Assembly (NCBI GenBank): GCA_905182985.1
Contig: CAJJDN010000059.1
Span: 277,870 to 341,869 of the forward strand
DNA from: Paramecium sonneborni
Taxonomy: Eukaryota > Ciliophora > Oligohymenophorea > Peniculida > Parameciidae
DNA length: 64,000 nt
Direction of reading: 5' to 3'
Shown: one piece after another, positions 26,550-41,000 of the stretch
Layout: each line of letters opens with the position of its first letter
How positions within the stretch are numbered: the first letter of the stretch is position 1
Notes under the pieces: generated by a model
What the model was told of the DNA's origin: nothing
The model's database searches: none
What the model saw: only the letters and a program-made list of their open reading frames with translations
Translations under genes and position numbers: made by a program

Positions 26550-27852
26550 ATGGATTGGGCAATTATTAGATCAAAAATTGCAACTGATTATAAAAGATAA
26601 TGCTCTGAATTTTCAAAACCTATAAATCAAGCAATAATCAGAACTTATTAAACTAAAGCAGATGATATTAATATAATTTTTAGAGGAAATTATAAGCTTA
26701 ATTTCAATCAAAGAATGTTAGATTAAGATTTAATTTTATTACTTTCTTGTCTTTAGGATTATAAGGAACATATCAAACATATTGATCTATCATTTAATGA
26801 AATCACGAATGTAGGAGTTCAAGAATTATCCAAATTCTTACAAGGTACAAAATCTAAATTTATTTATAAGGATGTACTTCTTTGGAAAGTCTCAATTTAT
26901 AAAGTAATAAAATTGGTGTTGAAGGTGGTGATTTAATAACAGATGGAATTAAAGATATACAAACATTAACTCATTTGAATTTGAACTATAACAATTTATA
27001 AACTAAAGGAGCTATGTCTATAGTTGAGATGTTGTTTAATAATAAAACAATTTTAGAGTTAAATTTAGCAAATAATGCAATAGATCATGATGGTGTGATT
27101 GTAAAAATTAATTAAATTTATTAGGCAATTACTTCTATTCTTAATTGGAAAAACAATTCATTATAAATTCTAAATTTGGATAATCCAGTTTATCATTCAA
27201 TAGGATAAGAAACTGCAATCCATTTTGGCAAAATGTTTCATTCTAATAGAGGATTAGAGAAAATATCTTTATAAAAACATAATTTCACATGTGATGCCAT
27301 ATATATCATTACAGAACATTTATTAGAAAATAATAAATTAAGAGTTTTGGATTTAACAGCAAATCGAATTTCATTTAAGGGATGTGAAGCTATTGCAAAA
27401 TATTTATGTGGTGAATATTGTGTTTTAGAAAGCTTAATTTTAACTTCTAATCGAACTGGACATTATGGAGCTAAAGCAATTGCATAAGCTTTGAGCAAGA
27501 ATGTATATATTTATAAATTTTTAGAGAACTTTGATTCATTTGGATATGGTAAGGAATGATATTGATGACAATGGTTTAAAGATGATAGCAGAATCATTAG
27601 AAACAAATGATATGCTTGTATCTCTAAAACTTTATTAAAATCATTTTGGTTAAATGGCCTTATAAGCATTTCATAAATATAGAATGAAAAATAATAAAAA
27701 ATAAGGTAGTGCATTATTTAACTATTAATTTTGCAGCTGAAAGATTCTGGGATTTCCATACGTACATAGTAGACAATCATATTGAAATGGCCTATGTAGA
27801 ACAAAATATTCCTTATGATATTTAAGTGTCAAGTCAATATTTTATTAATTGA
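26550..27852 (+). CDS. LRRC34-like leucine-rich repeat (RNI-type) protein
   Basis: 399 residues after removing four introns (26, 24, 22 and 31 nt, the last ending CAG); spliced length divides by three. It consists of ribonuclease-inhibitor-type LRRs: HIKHIDLSFNEITNVGVQEL, LTHLNLNYNNLQTKGA, ILELNLANNAIDHDGV, LRVLDLTANRISFKGCEAI, LIHLDMVRNDIDDNGLKMI. The closest family I can name is LRRC34. A non-LRR C-terminal helix (ERFWDFHTYIVDNHIEM) ends the protein. RNI-type LRRs bind proteins; no enzyme activity is suggested. Confidence 0.85.
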
Positions 27853-27891
27853 ATTAAAAGTAGTATACATTATTAATAATATTAATATTAA

Positions 27892-30800
27892 ATGTAATAA
27901 GAAATTGAGTTAACTCTTGATTAAATCTTAAATCAAATAGATAAACATGATGATGAACTTGATTTTTCTGAAGAGGGAGGTCTTGTTCGTATTGTGGCAT
28001 TTGATTAATTGAAATAAGAATTGAGATTGAAGATTTTAGTTATTAATTTATCAAAAAATAGATTGAAAAAGATTGACGAAGTGAATTAATTTCATAATTT
28101 AAAATCATTAGATGCAAGTCATAACATTATAGAGGATGTTAAATTAAAAACTTAGTTATTGCTATTTCTTAATTTATAAGATAATAGATTAAAAAAGTTT
28201 CCTGATTGTGGTCCTTTAAAAAAACTTAAATCTATTGATATTTCTTATAATTCAATTACAAAAATCGAAAACAATGATATAAAGTAATTCTCTAAAGATT
28301 TAGAAGTGTTATTAATCAATAATAATTTAATAAAGTTTGAACATGGTTATGATATAAAAAATATACTTGAAGAATTAAAATAATTAAAGATATAGACTCT
28401 AAATATATTGAGGAATCCTTTTTTAAAAAAGTAACCATTAATAGAGACAGCATTTGCAATAACATTATCTGGGACATTGAAAATGTTGAATAACAAATCA
28501 ACAGATTTATTTATACCAGATGCAAATTTTAATATAGAAGATATATTAGGAGATGTTGAATTTATAGATAGTGAACCTGATGAAGAAGACAAATAATATG
28601 CAAAATAATTATGCGATAAAATAACAAGATGCATAAATGATCCTTAAGCAATAGTAGCATGTTTAAGGAAGATAGATGATATAGTAAATATAATAATAGT
28701 ATAACCAAATAAAGCTGATACATTTTTTTTGGATAAGGATTTAAAGAAATAATAATAGATAGCAGAGTAGATAGATAGTTTTTTATAGAATTGTTTTCTT
28801 TTTGCTTAGAATTAATAAAGTTATGTAGAATAAATATTGAAGGCATTGGCTTAATTAGCAATAGTGAAATGTTTAGAGATAGGTAGAAGATGTTTTTAGA
28901 TGGTGGTAGAAATAGTACGAAGTGGTACAGGAATGGCAATGATAGCTAGAAATATAATATAAAAATATAGCATACCTTTATTACAATAATAAAAGGAATT
29001 AGAATGCGTTCCTACATTTGTAATGGAAGGTATTTTAAGAACAGTAGATGAAAGAGAAGATGAAGAGATGGTTCCTTTAAAATTAGCATAAACAAATTTT
29101 GTAGATTGGTTAGATTAAATTATGGCAAATTATATGAAAGATATGGACAATTTAAGAGAAGAATAATAATAAAGAGATGTTTTGTTTTTAGATTTTATGG
29201 CTCAATTAGCAGAATTTACTAAATTTGCTAATGAATATCATTATAGAGGAATTATTTCCAAAAGTTTAGTTTTATTTAAACTGTTATTAACTTCTGAATT
29301 AGATGAATAATATATTGGAATATTATATGTTATAAATAATTCTATGAAAAAAAGTGATAAATGTACAAAAGAAGTATTAGATTCAAGATAAACAGCATGT
29401 AATTTTATTAAAGATGTAGAAGATGAATTAAGAAAATATTTATTTATGTTTAAAAAATTTAGAAATTCTTTAACAAATCCAGAAACTAAAGAAAATAAAG
29501 ATACTATTTTACTTAGATATGAAAAAGTAGGTATTTTAATATAAGTTTATGGGACGATATGGAAATCAGATGTTATTGTATAATAATAAATAAAAGAAAG
29601 TTTTTTAGTTAATGAATTATTATAAATGGCTACAATTCCAGCAATTCATCCTTTTTTAATAAATTCAGTTGCTGTTTTTATTAGAAAATTATTAAAAAAT
29701 AAAATAATAAAAACATAAATACCAGGAATAGATAATAATGATATAGTAAAATATATATGTTTAAAAACACATAATTGTGAATTACTATTACATTATTTAG
29801 GAGGTGATTATTATGTATTAATGATGAAATAATTGGATCCAACAATTTAAAAATTAACAAAAAATTTAAGTTCTTTACTTAATCCAAAAATACATGAAGT
29901 ATTTAGAAATATAATAAAATTACTTAAATTTTTTTCAAAGAATGCAATAGGATATGATAGTCCAATTTCTGATATATGTATGGAAGTAAGTAAGAATTTA
30001 GATTCAAATGGAAGAGATGAAGCATTATTTATAGTTTTAGCAACTCCAAGTGATATGGTGAGATTGGCTGTAGTATAATGTTTATTGACAATAAAAGTAT
30101 CATAATTAGATTCAAAAGAAATTGGAAAATTAGTTACTTTATTAGGATCTTATAGAAATTTAGGAGCAGGTAAAACAGAAAGTGTTGTTGCTAATATAAT
30201 GATGATTTTAACTAAAATTGTAGTAGGTGAAAAATCAGCATCAAGAGAAGACTTTGTTACAGTATTTAGTTAAAATGCAACATTGTATGCACTTGATATT
30301 TTAGAAAGAAATTAAGAACGTGATTTATTAGAATTAGGAGATGATAATCAAGAATATTAAGAGAAAGTAGAATTATCATTTGGTACTAATAATTTTCTTA
30401 AATCTTTACATTGTGAACCATTATTAAGAGAAAACTTAAAAGGACTCTATTAAGCGTAATGTATGAGGAATTCCCTTCTTAATGAAGATAGTTTATTAAC
30501 TCCTGAAACATTAGATATAGATATTGAAAGATCATTTATAGGAAAACAATGTTCATATTTAATATCTGTCTTATTCAATAGAGATGCATTATTACCTTAT
30601 AAAAAAGTATCAGATAGAATATTAATAAGAATAGCTGAAAATTTAGAAATGAGACCCGAAGATCAAGTAGAAGATTTGAGTAAAGTTAAAAGTCCAGGAT
30701 TATATGATTTTAAAGAAATTTAAAAAATGTGGAAAAAAATTGCACTTGAAAGGAGATCTAAATAAACAGAAATATGGGATGCAATGGCAACTAGTTAAGA

Positions 30801-33131
30801 GCCATTTTTAATTATTGAAGATAAAGAAGATTCTGCTTATCATTAAAGTTAACATTAATTATTTTATGATTAAGAAGGTGCTATTAATTTATTAGGTTTT
30901 TTAGTTGGTCGTAATTAATCTGCTAAATCATTATCTTTAAAAGAATATTTTATAGAAACTTTTGGAAATTAATTAAATTTTGAAAGGATGATTAATTCAA
31001 TTAATTTTTGTATTCGTGAATAAGTTCATGAATACTTTGATAATTTGGATAAATAAAAAGAAATTAAAAAATTATCAACAACTAGAATGAATGAAAAATT
31101 AACTACTATCTTTTCTGGTTTACCTATGCCAACTGATCCACTTAGAGGATTTATTAAATAGAAACCTTATTTTAATCCTAATAAAATTATCCATTTCCCA
31201 ATGTTTACTAAAAAAGCATTAAGTATCACTTAAGAACATGTTGCTTACACAGGTATTAAATTTGAAGAAAGAACAATAACTGTATGTGCTTATTTAAGAA
31301 TAGTTTATGCACTTTTAGGATATTGTCCATAAGATTAAAATAAACCAAATGTTAAAAGATAATAAATGGCTGAATAATTAGGACAAAGAGCTGAATATAT
31401 AAGAGAATTAACGTTAATTTGTTAATGGGCTGATTGGCATAATGGAAATATAGGTGCTAAATATCTTAAAATAATGAATGTTATTCTAGAATATTCATTT
31501 TGTGCTAAAGAAAAATCATTTATAACATCTTTTTTTGTTATTGCTAAAGCGGTTAGAGATATGTTAGATATTATCTCAGTTAAACTTTAAAATGAAGATA
31601 AATTTCCATTAAATTATGATGATTTGGTTTTAATTAAAGAAACATGTGAATGCATGAGTAAAATTACTTCTAATTTAACTAAAATATCTAATGAGGATAA
31701 AATTATGGAAACTTATGAAAAGGATTATTCTGATCATTTCTAAAGGGAAAGAGCAGAAGTAAGAAATTAAATTGCAACTGTTATTAATAGATAAATAGAT
31801 GAATATATTTTACTTAATTTGCTTCCACTTTAAGGATTTACTATATTCTTAGAAATTATCGTCTGGGATATGTAATCAGAAAAAAGTCTTTCAGATGCTG
31901 TTAGCTTAGATGAAAAAAAATTTAAAATTAAAACTTAAACAAGAGCTGCTTTAATTAAATTAGTTGGTCTCTATATTGTTAAATGCAAAAGTCTAAAATT
32001 CTAAATACTTTCTGTATTAACCAGAATGGAAGTTTTTACAAAAAAGTTTATAAGATAATCTTTTATCTAAGAAATATTGGAAGACTTATACTCGTTTGAT
32101 TATCAATATAAATTACAAGATGGATTATTAAATAGATCTATTTTAATTAAAAACAAAGATGATGAAGAATCAGGTAATTCAAGACCTGATTATTATGTTG
32201 AACATTTCATTAAATGTTATTATTAAACATAAAAAGGACTTAATATTCCTGCTATTGTTGTAGTAACTTCAAAATAACTAATATTATGTGAAGCAGATGA
32301 AGAAATAAAAAAGAAAAAGAATCCTAATCCTTAAGTTGAAAATCCTAATCTATACATGGAATTTACTGCTCTGAAATTGATATTCAAAATTAATAAATCA
32401 TAAGTATCTAATAACATTATTTTAGATTGAAGGCTGTTACAAAATGGAAAGTGATTAAAGAATTTGTATACTTTATTCTTTAACTGAATAAGGCCCTCCT
32501 TTTAGAGATGAAGAAGCATTAGAAATAGCAATCATATTCTTTCCTAAAATAATTTCATGTATGAAATTTTAAATAGCTTTGAATAATATTAAGTTTTCTA
32601 ATGATACAATTAGTTAAATGGCATTATTATATATAAGCAATTAAATTTAACCAAAATGTAAAATGTGGGCTGTTGTGAATCCAGAAAAACCAATATTCAA
32701 CAAATTCAAGGAATTTCATAAGAAAAGAATGTTAATACATAATGATGGAACTTTAATAAGATTATATTAAGATAGTCTTGAAGATTGGTATGAATTTATT
32801 CCATAAAACTTTTAATAGGTTTTTTATTAACACAGATTTAATGCTTGAACACACAGTACATAAGAAATATTCTAAATGTAACGAACCTTAAAAGAAATCA
32901 GCAAGTGAATAAAATTATTTCAAATTAAAAGGATCATATGATTTAAGTAAGTTGAGAATCCTCGAAATAGATTAGACATTACATAATCAATTAATATTAG
33001 AGTTTGGTAATTCTGCAAACCCTAACACTTTACGCCTTCTTTTTGGATGTGATAGAGCAAGAGAAATATTTAAATTCTCACTTCTTAAATAAATAGAAGT
33101 TAAGAATTTTAAAATTAAATAAATGTAGTGA
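27892..33131 (+). CDS. Large LRR protein (1728 aa), possible PH-like module, function unknown
   Basis: Two introns (22 nt at ~32401-32422 and 31 nt beginning 32788) give a spliced length exactly divisible by three. Residues ~40-180 hold SDS22-type LRRs (LKILVINLSKNRLKKIDEV, LKSLDASHNIIEDV, LKSIDISYNSITKIEN). The remaining ~1,500 residues are helical, ARM/HEAT-like in feel. Near 32220-32290, NIPAIVVVTSKQLILCE has the look of a PH-type strand pair. I see no catalytic motif and no membrane segment. It starts 39 bp after the LRRC34-like stop on the same strand. I do not recognise the full-length family. Confidence 0.85.
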
Positions 33132-33244
33132 CTTTTTATATTTCTTAAATTAATTAAATATTTGACGCATTATAATTTAAGAATGAAATTGTTCTAATTT
33201 TGTAAATAAAAGCAGAATTTAATTCTTGATTATTTAATTAATAA

Positions 33245-33808
33245 ATGAACAAATTAATTATAGTTGTACTTCTCGGATTAGCATCTGCATAATTACAAAG
33301 TGTTTAAACATTGAACGTAACTTAATATTTAGGTAACTGGTATGAAGTGGCCAGTAGTCCATGGGTTCATTTAACATTTGAAAAAGATGCTTATTGTACT
33401 AGAGCTACATATGGTTTATAATCAGATGGAAACTTAAGTGTATTAAATATGGAAAGATATGGATCTCCTTAAGGTGAAGTAAAAGAAATAACAGGTTATG
33501 CTTATATTCCAAATCCAGCATAACCAGGTTAATTAAAAGTACATTTAGATGGAGCACCATTTGAATATGCTGATTATTGGATTGTTTAATTAGGACCAGT
33601 CAAAAATGATTAATATTAATGGGTTATTGTTAGTGAACCATCCAAATTCTTTATGTGGGTTTTAGCAAGAGATCCAGTTGAATACAACTTATTGTATGCA
33701 ACATAGGTTCAAAATACTGTTTCTAATACTCTTTAATTTGATGGACGTTTTAATTAATATGTTGCTAGACCATGGACTGGATGTATTCCATATGGTGATG
33801 CTTAATGA
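33245..33808 (+). CDS. Secreted lipocalin (Blc/apolipoprotein D-like)
   Basis: 187 residues, no intron. Residues 1-16 (MNKLIIVVLLGLASAQ) form a signal peptide. The lipocalin GxW motif is in YLGNWYEVASSPW, followed by CTRATYGLQSDGNLSVLN and the second conserved region DYWIVQLG, then WVIVSEPSKFFMWVLARDP, typical of bacterial Blc and ApoD. Two cysteines (in AYCTRA and TGCIPYG) could form a disulfide. The fold binds small hydrophobic ligands in a beta-barrel; the ligand here is unknown. Confidence 0.93.
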
Positions 33809-33891
33809 TAAACATTTTATATCATTATATATATATTAAGATTTAGTTCTAAGAATATTCTTAAAATTAATATTTAAATATTTAATTTAAA

Positions 33892-36474
33892 TCATTATCT
33901 CAAACTCTTCTTTTCTTTTAAGGATTCTTTTAAACTGATCTTTATGATTTTCTAGAAAGTCTTCTTAAAGATTTACTAATCTTATTATATTGAATTATCA
34001 CTTCTGTCATATTATTATGAGGAAAATAATGTTTAAATTCTTAATATTTTTCAAACTCTACTAAATCTCCAAAATATCTATTATTTATTGAACTAAGAAG
34101 CTATGTTTTCCAACTTCTTTTCTATGATTTCTCTCTTTCTGTTCTTTCAATCTTAAGATTTGATTTTAATTAAATTTCTTTAATAGATGGTTCTAAATTA
34201 ACACCACTATAACTATTTGTTAAAATATTTTATTTAGGTTCTGTACCTTTAGGATGAACTATCTTATATATTGAATTTCTAGTTGCAACTCCTTCCTAAT
34301 TTATAGGTGATTAAATTGTTAATTCTTAAGATGGAGCATCAAGACTTGGATGTTATTAAGATATTGAATTTTTTAAAGTTTCATCCTAATCTGATATTTA
34401 ATCTTCCAACTAGTAATCATTAAGAAATGCTTTTTAATGTTCTTAAATAATCTTCAATAATTAGAATATATTACTGTTTTTATTTTCAGTGCTTTCAATT
34501 TCCAATTATTTCTTTTATTATAAACCATTCTTTGTTATATTGATTTATTATAAAGTAATATAAGTTTTTATGTATCTGGTTTATAATTAAGATATTAACA
34601 ATCAAATATTATATGATCATCTTTTTTGCATAAAAAACATTACATTCCATCTATTGATAAGTTTTATAATATTCTATCTTTGATATTATGAAATCTTTCT
34701 AAATCCATTTATGATAATACTGATAAAAAATCATCTCTTCTAATACTAAAGATTTTGGTAAATCCAATACTTTTTGCACTGCATTTTCTAGAACAAAGTG
34801 TATAAAAAGAACTTTCTCCAAAAAACTATCCTTTTGTCAATGTAGATATTACAGTGTCAGAATTTGTATCCATCAATTAGACTTTCCCTGAATCTATCAT
34901 ATATAATGAATTATCATCCTCTATGTTTTATTAAAAAATAAATTCATCAGGACAATATTAATGTGTAATCAACTTTTATGATGCTTTTTTTAAAGTTTCT
35001 TCAGAAAAATTGTTAAGCAATATTTTATTCTTTTATAAGATATATTTAAAAACTGTAAATTTTAATTCTTCTTTTAATTACTGAGATAATTTATTATCAA
35101 TTACCTCATTGTATTCTTAATCGGCATCTGTTTATTCTTAATGTTAATATTATAAATAACTTCTTATTCTACTTTATAATTAATTTGGAACATGATACTA
35201 ATTCATATATATTGAAATTGCTCGAATAGTCTAACTAAAATCTTATATAATCTATTTACATAAACTATGTTTATTAAACATTGATATTATATAGTATATT
35301 TCCTATCGAATTAATTGAGTATGCAAATATAAAACTAGAAAATACCATAGAAAATATGCATGCAATTATTTCTATTGGATTTTTAGGAGTTATATCACCA
35401 TAACCAACAGTTATTGTGGTAGTAACTGCCCAATAATATGAATATAAATATTGAATCTCAATTGTTTCATTCATAATATTTGCTTATAAAATCCAACTAT
35501 TTTCAAAATTTATTGATGATTCTTATCCTACATAATTCCAAATGCATGCTAAAATATGAATAAAATAAATGATTAAAATGAATAATTAGAATAAATTAAA
35601 ATATTCTCGATAAAGTTTATTGAAATAAGTTGCTTAATTTATCTTAGCTATTTCTTCTGTAAACTTTCTGTAGATAAAAATTGAAAAAATGAAAAGAAAA
35701 ATTAATTCAATAATTTATACTCTTTGACTTTCCTAAATTGCATAAAAAAGAACTAAAACTGAAATCATTATAAAAGTATCAAATAGTAATTAAGATCTAA
35801 AATAAAATGACAGTATTTCAGATCTTGAATTAATTACCTAATAATATTTGATAATTTTTTACATTTCCTTAAAAAACTAATTAAGTATTTAATTTTAATA
35901 TGATATCAAAAATTATAAAGATTAGGGTAAGTATATGAAAAGTAGTATTAATTCTAAAAGTCCATAAAAATGGATAAAGCCATAATAAGAGTATTAAAAT
36001 AATAGTTTTTATATAAGACCAAATTTATAAGAAAGCATTATCTTAGTCTAAAAGTTGATGACTTAATTTAAAGCAATAAGTATTGAATTCAGGTTAAGTA
36101 ATTGATATTCTTTTTTATAAATATTTTTCACTAATTATTTTCTTGATTTTTTCTCTTTTAGCTTGACTTAATACATGTGATTTCAACATTAATTTTTCCT
36201 TAAAAATTGCTACTAATTTATCAACTTTCAGAACTTCAAATAATTTTGATTAGATTTTGATCATTTAACTTCTATCTTAATTTTTAATGGTTTTGAATCC
36301 TTATGCTTGAAAATTAGTATTTGAATTAATAGAGAAGTTTAAATCGTCATTTTATTCTGCCTCATTTTAAGGTAGAGGAGAACAAGAAGGTGTTTTATTG
36401 AAAGGCTTATTATTATCATATTCACATTCAATTTAAGCAGATTAAAGTCCAAAAGATTGATGTCTCTAGTTCAT
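33892..36474 (-). CDS. Voltage/cyclic-nucleotide-gated-type K+ channel with CCHC knuckle
   Basis: About 850 residues. A cytosolic N-terminus rich in Asn/Gln and Lys precedes a six-helix membrane domain starting near 36030 (KTIIILLLWLYPFLW). The selectivity filter is TVGYGD (near 35400), so it is K+-selective. After S6 a C-linker leads to a cyclic-nucleotide-binding fold (DDNSLYMIDSGKVQLM, KGQFFGESSFYTL). Directly behind it is CFLCKKDDHIIFDC, which matches the zinc-knuckle spacing CX2CX4HX4C. Ciliates have large families of such channels in the cell and ciliary membranes. I did not locate all introns. Confidence 0.9.
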
Positions 36475-36687
36475 ATGACTTGAAATATTTAATTATTATT
36501 AATTATAAAGATATTACTATTTAATTTTTTGAATAAGTTGTTGTTTAAATACATATATACATTTTTAGGTATAATTTGATTTTAGATAAATATGTTAATT
36601 GATAAAATAAAGAGAGAAAATTAATAAATAAAAAATAAATAAATTTTGCACAATAAATAATAAACATAAATTGATTTGAAATTCTTT

Positions 36688-37895
36688 TCAATTTTTTTCT
36701 TTATTTAGTATTCTTTGATCGTATTCAACTTTTTCGAATAAATATCGATTTTATCGAGTTACTAATGGAAAATGGCCAATTTGATTTTCAGAATCAATCA
36801 ATTTGGATAGTATAGTATGTCTAAGTAGATTGCCATTTTATTTTTCTTCATCCATCATTTATTATCTTAGATTAGTTAAGATATCTCCTGATTTCTACTT
36901 TAAAAATAATTATAAATTTTTTTAGTAGTATGATATCTTCTTAACAAAATCATAATCAATAGATGGAATTATATCTTTATTTTATTAGGCTAATAAATAT
37001 TCTGAATGTCTAATTTTATGTCTATTAATTAAAGGTGTATGTTAACCTAATTAATCTTAAAATTCTAAAGGCATTTCACCAGCCCCAAAGATTCTATAAT
37101 AAATATCATATTTGTTTGGTTTAATAAAGATATAATTTCTACATAAATCTTCATCAATAGAAAAATGTTGATTAGATTCTGGATAATCACTTTTCGGTCT
37201 GAATAGTAAATAAAATATTTTATGATCAACTCCAGTGATTCTACCAAGAGTAGCTCCTAATTAAGTTGGACTTGTATATATTTATGAAGCAACTTCGATA
37301 TCTTGCATAAGTTAATCAATAGTATGTTTTAGATTTGGATATTGATGTGTACACGAATTAACAATATCCTAAAAGTTAGTTCCTTCTTAAATACGAGATA
37401 CTATACTTGTACTATAAGATAAGATATAACAATTTACCATTAAAATAATAATTATAAATAGTTTCTTTGTTCCTCTTTTAATTTTTTATAATTTTATTGT
37501 TTCTATTAATTCATAGTTATAATTGGTATTTCTTCTTTTAAAATATCTGAATATTTAAGAGAATTGTTAGATTACTTTTAGTTTTTTAAAAATTCTAGAT
37601 ATTCTGTAATTTCTAAAGATGGTGATTTTAACATAAGTTTTCTCTTATGAAGAGGAGCTCTTCTTTCTTTTCTGGTTTCTATTTTAGGAGTTTCAATATT
37701 AGGCTTGCTTAAAATAGTTTATTATGAATTATGAGTATGAAAACGCTTAACTGAACTCAATCCTGGTCTTTCTGATTTATTTATAGTTTAAGATGATTAA
37801 GGAGAATGAATACTGAACATTGGTTTGTATAAACTTACTTATGTAATTTAAGTATGAATATGATGTTTATTATGATTTGTATGATTATCTTTCAT
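36688..37895 (-). CDS. Protein of unknown function, 393 aa
   Basis: Starts MKDNHTNHNKHHIHTQ. One 26-nt intron (at about 37420-37450) gives a spliced length divisible by three. Residues 1-130 are His/Asn/Ser/Lys-rich and probably disordered (RRAPLHKRKLMLKSPS). The rest appears folded: SIVSRIQEGTNFQDIVNS, TQLGATLGRITGVDHKIFYL, IFGAGEMPLEF. I recognise no domain. It lies 136 bp before the CCDC180-like stop region and upstream of the K+ channel on the same strand. Confidence 0.75.
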
Positions 37896-38031
37896 TTACT
37901 GTAAAACCTTATATTAATTAAGGAAGTTTATCTTTGAGTTATCTGCTAACATATTCTTATAAAAGAACTTCTTTTTAATGTAAGGCTCAGTTGGAAATAT
38001 CATAAATATATATATATAAATTATATTAATA

Positions 38032-41000
38032 TCACAAAGAAGCAATGCTTTATTCCCATTTGAATTAGAACTTTAATTCTCTTTCACTAAATAATTTTAT
38101 TTAATCTTTTGCAAAATCTACTTATTTTTTGTATTCATTCACAAAATCGTTAATTGATTTAAAGAATTCATGTTTTGCTGATATTTAACGAAATGTTTTG
38201 AATGATTTTAATGGTCTAATTAATTAATCTAAATTATATACGTTGTAGTAGTTTAAATTACTTTATCTAATTCCTATTATTTTCCACCTCCTCCTCCTGG
38301 TTTCTTTGCTTCTGGTGCTTTATTTTTTGCATCTTTTGGATCTATTTTTACAACTTAATTTATTTGCCAATTATATTAAATTATTCTATCTCCTATTGTA
38401 AACATTTCTAATTATATTCCTTCCCAAGTCTTACTCAAAGATCTTTCTGAATTTGTATCTATTATTTATCCACTCTACTTCTATCTCAATGAAACTTTTA
38501 AATTTTAATGTTTTTTCTATATTTATTCATCCCCTGGTAATTTTATAAAATCTTCAAATAATAACAATGAATCATAAAAAAGCAAGAGAAATTCGAAATT
38601 TTAATTTGAAGCTTTTAAAAATTTATCTCCTTAATTAAAATTCTCATCAAATAAACTTACTTAATATTTTGATAATAATTCCAAAAAATCAGATAGTCTT
38701 TTTTATTCTCTCTATTTTAAATCATCTAATTCTTCTTTCAATTATGGATTACCAAGATTTGGCCTTAATTATTTTTAATGCAATTTTTTTAGATTTTCTT
38801 ATTTATTCTATTCCTTTTATAGTTCATCCCATAAATTACAATTTATCAATTATAATGTAAAAATCCATCTTTAATGATTAGATAATAAAATCATCTCACT
38901 TATTTTTGGTGACATTTCTGATAATTCCTCACAAGCATTTCTTAATTCTCTAATTGATTAAATCCTGAATTCATTCATATTCCTTTACATGTTTTCAATG
39001 TATGCTCTTAGATAATCTGGAATTTTATCAGTTCCAGTTAAAAATTTTTGTTTATCAGCATAAATCTTAATTGCTTCATCTTTAATAATTTTTTCAATTT
39101 CTACTAAACTTTCTTATAGTTTTTTTTCTGTATAAAATAATGGTCCCATACTTTCTAAATCATTTTCAATTAATTTTTTATCTTCTAATTATTCATCATT
39201 TTCTAGAATAGTATCAAACTTATTTTCTTTCCAAGTAGTTCTTGGCATATCAACAACTTTATTATCTGGTTTGAGTGCTTCAATATGATTTGCATATCTT
39301 TTTATACAAATTAAAGTTCCACTTAATATTTTTCTAATTTTAATAGAAAATGATGGTTCAAGATTTGAAAAGTAATCACCTTATCTTGATTTAAATAATT
39401 CATAATTATTTTTTAATTCTTAAATTTTAAGATTAATACATTCTTATGCTTTTTCACATTTAGTCATTTCTGTTCTTAATTTTTCTTAAGCTATTCTTTT
39501 AGGTCTACCATATTTTTTACCAGTTCCATCTTTAGCTGCTAAATCCTCTACTGCTATAATATATTCTTATTCAAATTTATCAAGTTATTCTTATTTTTTA
39601 GCTGTTAATACTTTTTTTATTTCTTCTAATCTTTATGTTCTTTTTTCTTTATGTTTTTAAATAGTATTATTATGTTCATCCATCAATTATTAATACCATT
39701 CTAATTCTTCTTTAAAATATTCATTAGGTTTGCAATCTCTCATAAAATCTTTATTTTTCTACAACAATACATCTAATTCTTGATTTGCTAAAAAATTTAA
39801 TTTCTATTCTAAATCATTTATTTCTAAATTAAATTAAATAGATTACTTTCACCAAATTTAAAATAATTCTCTTTTACTGTATTTTAAATTCCTTATAATT
39901 TAGCTAATGTTGTAGCTGATTGTAAATTGTTTTTTAATGCTTATTATTCTTAAATATAATCTTTCATATCTAATAATCCTCCTTCCAAAATAAAATTAAT
40001 TTATTCTGTTTAATCATCAATTCTCTCAACTAATTATTTTGCATATCGTTCATATCTATATAATATTAATTATGATCACCTTTTTTTATGCGTAGTAATT
40101 TATTAACTCCTTAATACATATATAGTATTCTTTATTTCTTATTTTTAAGGTTCTATTTATTTCTATTTTTCATTTTTCTAATTTTCAGATTATTTTATAA
40201 ATTCTTCATCACTTTCTTTTGCTTATTAATTTTAAAAATTTAAACAACTTGTTATATAATCAAACAATTTTTGTTAGGTTTAACTTAATAATGATGACAA
40301 ATATTCAATTGTTATTATTGCATCCTTCTCTAAAACAGCTTAATTTAAAACATTTATAGGAGGTTATTCTGCAAAATCTACTGATTTCTTAGGAACATCT
40401 TCTTCTGGAATATAATTAGGTAATTCAATTGGAGGTGGTGCTGCAGGTTTAGCTTTTGGATCTTTTGGTGCATTCTATTACTATATATACTATTCAATTT
40501 CATCAGTTTCTAACTTTTCTTTAGCTAATACTTATTCCAATTCATCAGGAGGTATATACATACGTTCTGCTATATCTATAGTAGATCTAAATTGCACAAA
40601 TTATTAATCAAGTGGGCTATTATATTTAACTACTTCTTAAGGAGGTTATTCTTTTAATAATTATTTCATTCTATCTTCTAATTCTTATTAAAATCTAAGA
40701 AATATTTTTATATAATTACTTTTTAGGATCTTTTGGTTTAATAGCAGGAGGTTTTCCACCTTTCTTATTTTTAGCTTCTTCAATTAACTTTTCTTCTTCT
40801 ATTTTCTTATTGTATTCCTCCTTTGCTATTAGATATTTAATTTTAGTTTCAGCTATTCTTCTATATTTTTCCTATAAAAATGATTCTTTTTAAGGATCAA
40901 CTAATTCAAATATTGTTAAAGCCTATTTCTCAAATATTTAATGCTTATTTCTAATTATATTAGGATGTTAATTTGCAATCCCTATATTATCCTAATGAAA

